A DNA stretch of 8,317 bases from contig CAZJBP010000152.1 of the NCBI GenBank assembly GCA_964544115.1, forward strand, positions 1 through 8,317. Direction: 5' to 3'. Below are positions 7,050-8,317 of the stretch, piece after piece. The notes beneath the pieces are model-generated. The model saw nothing but the letters and a program-made list of their open reading frames with translations. It was not told the DNA's origin and searched no databases. Both the position numbers and the translations under genes were made by a program. The stretch is from CAZJBP01 sp964544115 (GTDB lineage Bacteria > Verrucomicrobiota > Kiritimatiellia > UBA8416 > JADHWI01). Each line of letters opens with the position of its first letter. Within the stretch, counting starts at the first letter, position 1.

Positions 7050-7077
7050 ATGCTATCACGGCGGGTGGGATAGGCAA
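7050..7077 (-). promoter_or_regulatory. Candidate sigma70-type promoter for the lyase-GH36-GH130 block
   Basis: The 152-nt gap between the TIM-barrel gene and the lyase holds, on the minus strand, TTGCCT (7077-7072, 4 of 6 to -35) and TAGCAT (7055-7050, 4 of 6 to -10) separated by 16 nt. Transcription would start near 7043, giving a leader of roughly 70 nt. If real, it would let the lyase and two glycosidase genes be expressed apart from the oxidoreductase and isomerase pair. Matches are only moderate. Confidence 0.35.
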
Positions 7078-7127
7078 GCGCTGACGTGAGCCCGCAGTCG
7101 CCGCATCCGCGCGGACCGTCCCGACCT

Positions 7128-8000
7128 CTACTGCGCCTGCAGGTACCGCCGCAGGTTCTCAAGGCCGACGGCGATGCCGGTGAGGGGATCCTCCATGCCC
7201 TCGAACTCGATGGACAGGACCCCGTCGTACCCCGCGCGCTTCAGGAGGGCGAGGCACTGCGTGACGGGCACCTCGCCGTGTCCGACGATGGCGCCGCGCA
7301 GGTAGTTGCCGGCGCGCGAGCGGAACCAGCCCGCCCCTGGATTCGGGCCCGACCCGGGCTTGACGTGGAAGTCTTTCACGTGGGCGTGGAACACGTAGGG
7401 CGCTACGCGTGCCAAGGCCTTGGCGGGGTTCTCGTCGGCGCAGAGGAAGTTGCCGATATCCACAAGCGTGCCGAAGTTGGGATGGTTGACGCCGTTGACC
7501 AGCTTCTCGACGCGCTCGCTGTCCTGGCAGAAGAAGCCATGGTTTTCCACCGTGGTGCGGATGCCGAGCTGGACGGCGAATTCAGTGACCGCCCGGCAGC
7601 CGCGGATCAGCATCGGCAGGGCGTCGTCGAAGCCGCGGGCGCCGCGGTGGCCGGCCGGGAAGCTACCGGTGGCGTCGTGGCGCATGACCGGGACGCCGAG
7701 GGCGCGGGCGACCTTCACCTCGCCCTTCAGCCGTTCTGCCTCGGCCTGCCAAGCGTCCGCTCCGCCGCGCAGGAAGTCAGCGCCGATGGTGTAACTCGCA
7801 ATGGGCAGGCCGGCCCGCGCACACGCATCCTTGATCCGCGCGGCGGCCGAGTCCGCCGTTTCGCCGGCCGGGATCTCCAGCCCCGCGAACTCGATCGCGT
7901 CGAAGCCCATCTGTCGGGCTTTCTCGACCACGTCGAGCTGGGTCATCTTCTTTTCGTGCACCAGGCGACTGAAGCTGTAGGAACTGACGCCAATCTTCAT
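7128..8000 (-). CDS. Sugar phosphate isomerase/epimerase-like TIM barrel (AP endonuclease 2 / xylose isomerase-like fold)
   Basis: This 290-residue protein belongs to the large TIM-barrel family that includes sugar epimerases, inosose dehydratases, hydroxypyruvate isomerases and lyases acting on 3-keto-glycosides. Family marks in order are KIGVSSYSF at the N-terminal strand, GFDAIEFAG at 32-40, TVENHG at 150-155 (E152 as metal ligand), LVDIGN at 179-184 (D181), FHAHVKD at 204-210 (H207, with K209/D210), and SIEFEG at 263-268 (E265 or E267). These residues match the usual divalent-metal site, so the enzyme is likely active. There is no signal peptide. The ATG at 8000 is fixed by a strong GGAGG seven nt upstream (8013-8009). 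The gene follows the oxidoreductase by 21 nt, a pairing seen often in inositol and keto-sugar catabolism. Fold and family are well supported; the substrate is not known, and a phosphorylated sugar should not be assumed from the family name. Confidence 0.87.
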   Translation of the reverse strand: MKIGVSSYSFSRLVHEKKMTQLDVVEKARQMGFDAIEFAGLEIPAGETADSAAARIKDACARAGLPIASYTIGADFLRGGADAWQAEAERLKGEVKVARALGVPVMRHDATGSFPAGHRGARGFDDALPMLIRGCRAVTEFAVQLGIRTTVENHGFFCQDSERVEKLVNGVNHPNFGTLVDIGNFLCADENPAKALARVAPYVFHAHVKDFHVKPGSGPNPGAGWFRSRAGNYLRGAIVGHGEVPVTQCLALLKRAGYDGVLSIEFEGMEDPLTGIAVGLENLRRYLQAQ

Positions 8001-8021
8001 CCTTGCACCTCCGCAGCGGAA

Positions 8022-8317
8022 TCAGCCGCGCTTCCGCGGCCGCCACACCTTGACGCGCTTGCCGGTCTCCCCCGCCTTGGTGATGGCTTCGCATAGAGCC
8101 ACCGCATCCCGGCCGAGTTCGGCGGGCGTCAGCGTAGGCGCCTTGCGGTTCACGGCGTTCACGAACGCCTGATGGCAGGACGGCACGCCGGTCACCAGGT
8201 CCGGGTAGGATGTGACGTCGACGCTGTTCTCCCGCGTGAGCAGTTCGATGGGCTTCTCGGAAGCCCCCATGCGGATCCGGCCCGCCGTGCCGTAGATCTC
8301 GAGCAGGCCGCCGCCGA
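8022..8317 (-). CDS. Gfo/Idh/MocA-family oxidoreductase, C-terminal fragment (N-terminus beyond window edge)
   Basis: Only the last 97 residues lie in the window; the frame is open through the edge at 8317, so the Met codon at 8270 is internal and not a start. The visible part is typical of the C-terminal domain of NAD(P)-dependent Gfo/Idh/MocA oxidoreductases: LEIYGTAGRIRM matches the strand that usually reads like IYGTEGSL, and near the end HQAFVNAVNRKAPTLTP followed by GRDAVALCEAITKAGETGKR is the family's closing helix. The Rossmann domain and the EKP catalytic-lysine motif would be outside the window and cannot be checked. These enzymes oxidise or reduce sugar, inositol and glycoside hydroxyls. 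The close spacing to the TIM-barrel gene suggests that the two act in sequence. Some members are glycosidases (GH109) using transient oxidation, which cannot be excluded from this fragment. Confidence 0.85.
   Translation of the reverse strand, partial: GGGLLEIYGTAGRIRMGASEKPIELLTRENSVDVTSYPDLVTGVPSCHQAFVNAVNRKAPTLTPAELGRDAVALCEAITKAGETGKRVKVWRPRKRG

Noticed and set aside
6976..7077. 34-residue N-terminal extension of the lyase starting at the ATG at 7077
   Set aside because: The extension has no similarity to the family's N-terminus, would overlap the promoter-like region, and the inner ATG at 6975 has a good Shine-Dalgarno sequence and gives a normal family length.
6376..8096. Two plus-strand open frames (6376-7089 and 7086-8096)
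   Set aside because: They lie opposite the lyase and TIM-barrel genes and show only antisense-like composition with no family motifs.
8022..8270. A small separate 82-residue gene at the right edge
   Set aside because: The frame continues upstream to the window edge and reads LEIYGTAGRIR before this Met, a conserved part of the Gfo/Idh/MocA C-terminal domain, so the Met is internal.

Overview
The window is GC-rich and tightly packed. All six genes lie on the minus strand, so they are read from position 8317 down to position 1, and the genes at both ends are cut by the window edges. The content is a carbohydrate-utilisation locus: three glycoside-active enzymes (GH20, GH130 and a GH36/clan GH-D-like protein), an oxidoreductase plus TIM-barrel isomerase pair of the kind used on keto-sugars, and one unexpected PLP enzyme of the tyrosine phenol-lyase/tryptophanase family. 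The gene style (GC-rich codons, Shine-Dalgarno starts, many Gfo/Idh/MocA and TIM-barrel sugar enzymes, a secreted GH20 with an F5/8-type domain) suggests a bacterium of the Planctomycetes-Verrucomicrobia-Chlamydiae group, such as Kiritimatiellota, Lentisphaerota or Verrucomicrobiota. That placement is an inference from gene content, not a measured phylogeny.

Layout in transcription order: (1) C-terminal end of a Gfo/Idh/MocA oxidoreductase (8317-8022); (2) sugar phosphate isomerase/epimerase-like TIM barrel (8000-7128), 21 nt downstream and with a strong Shine-Dalgarno sequence; (3) a 152-nt gap with a possible sigma70-type promoter and a palindrome near its predicted start site; (4) tyrosine phenol-lyase/tryptophanase-family lyase (6975-5530); (5) GH36-like alpha-glycosidase (5509-3503), 20 nt downstream; (6) GH130 phosphorylase/mannosidase (3506-2316), whose GTG start overlaps the preceding stop codon by 4 nt; (7) a 177-nt gap with a weak terminator candidate and a promoter candidate; (8) a secreted GH20 beta-N-acetylhexosaminidase (2138 to beyond 1).

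Working model (inference): the GH20 enzyme acts outside the cytoplasm and trims N-acetylhexosamine from a glycan. The imported oligosaccharide would then be processed in the cytoplasm by the GH36-like enzyme and by GH130, possibly by phosphorolysis of a beta-mannoside. The oxidoreductase and TIM-barrel protein would handle a sugar through oxidised (keto) intermediates. The lyase does not fit this scheme easily. It keeps the PLP lysine and tyrosine phenol-lyase-like substrate residues but has changed several residues that are otherwise well conserved, which makes it the most interesting gene here. No RNA gene, insertion sequence, CRISPR array or phage feature was seen.
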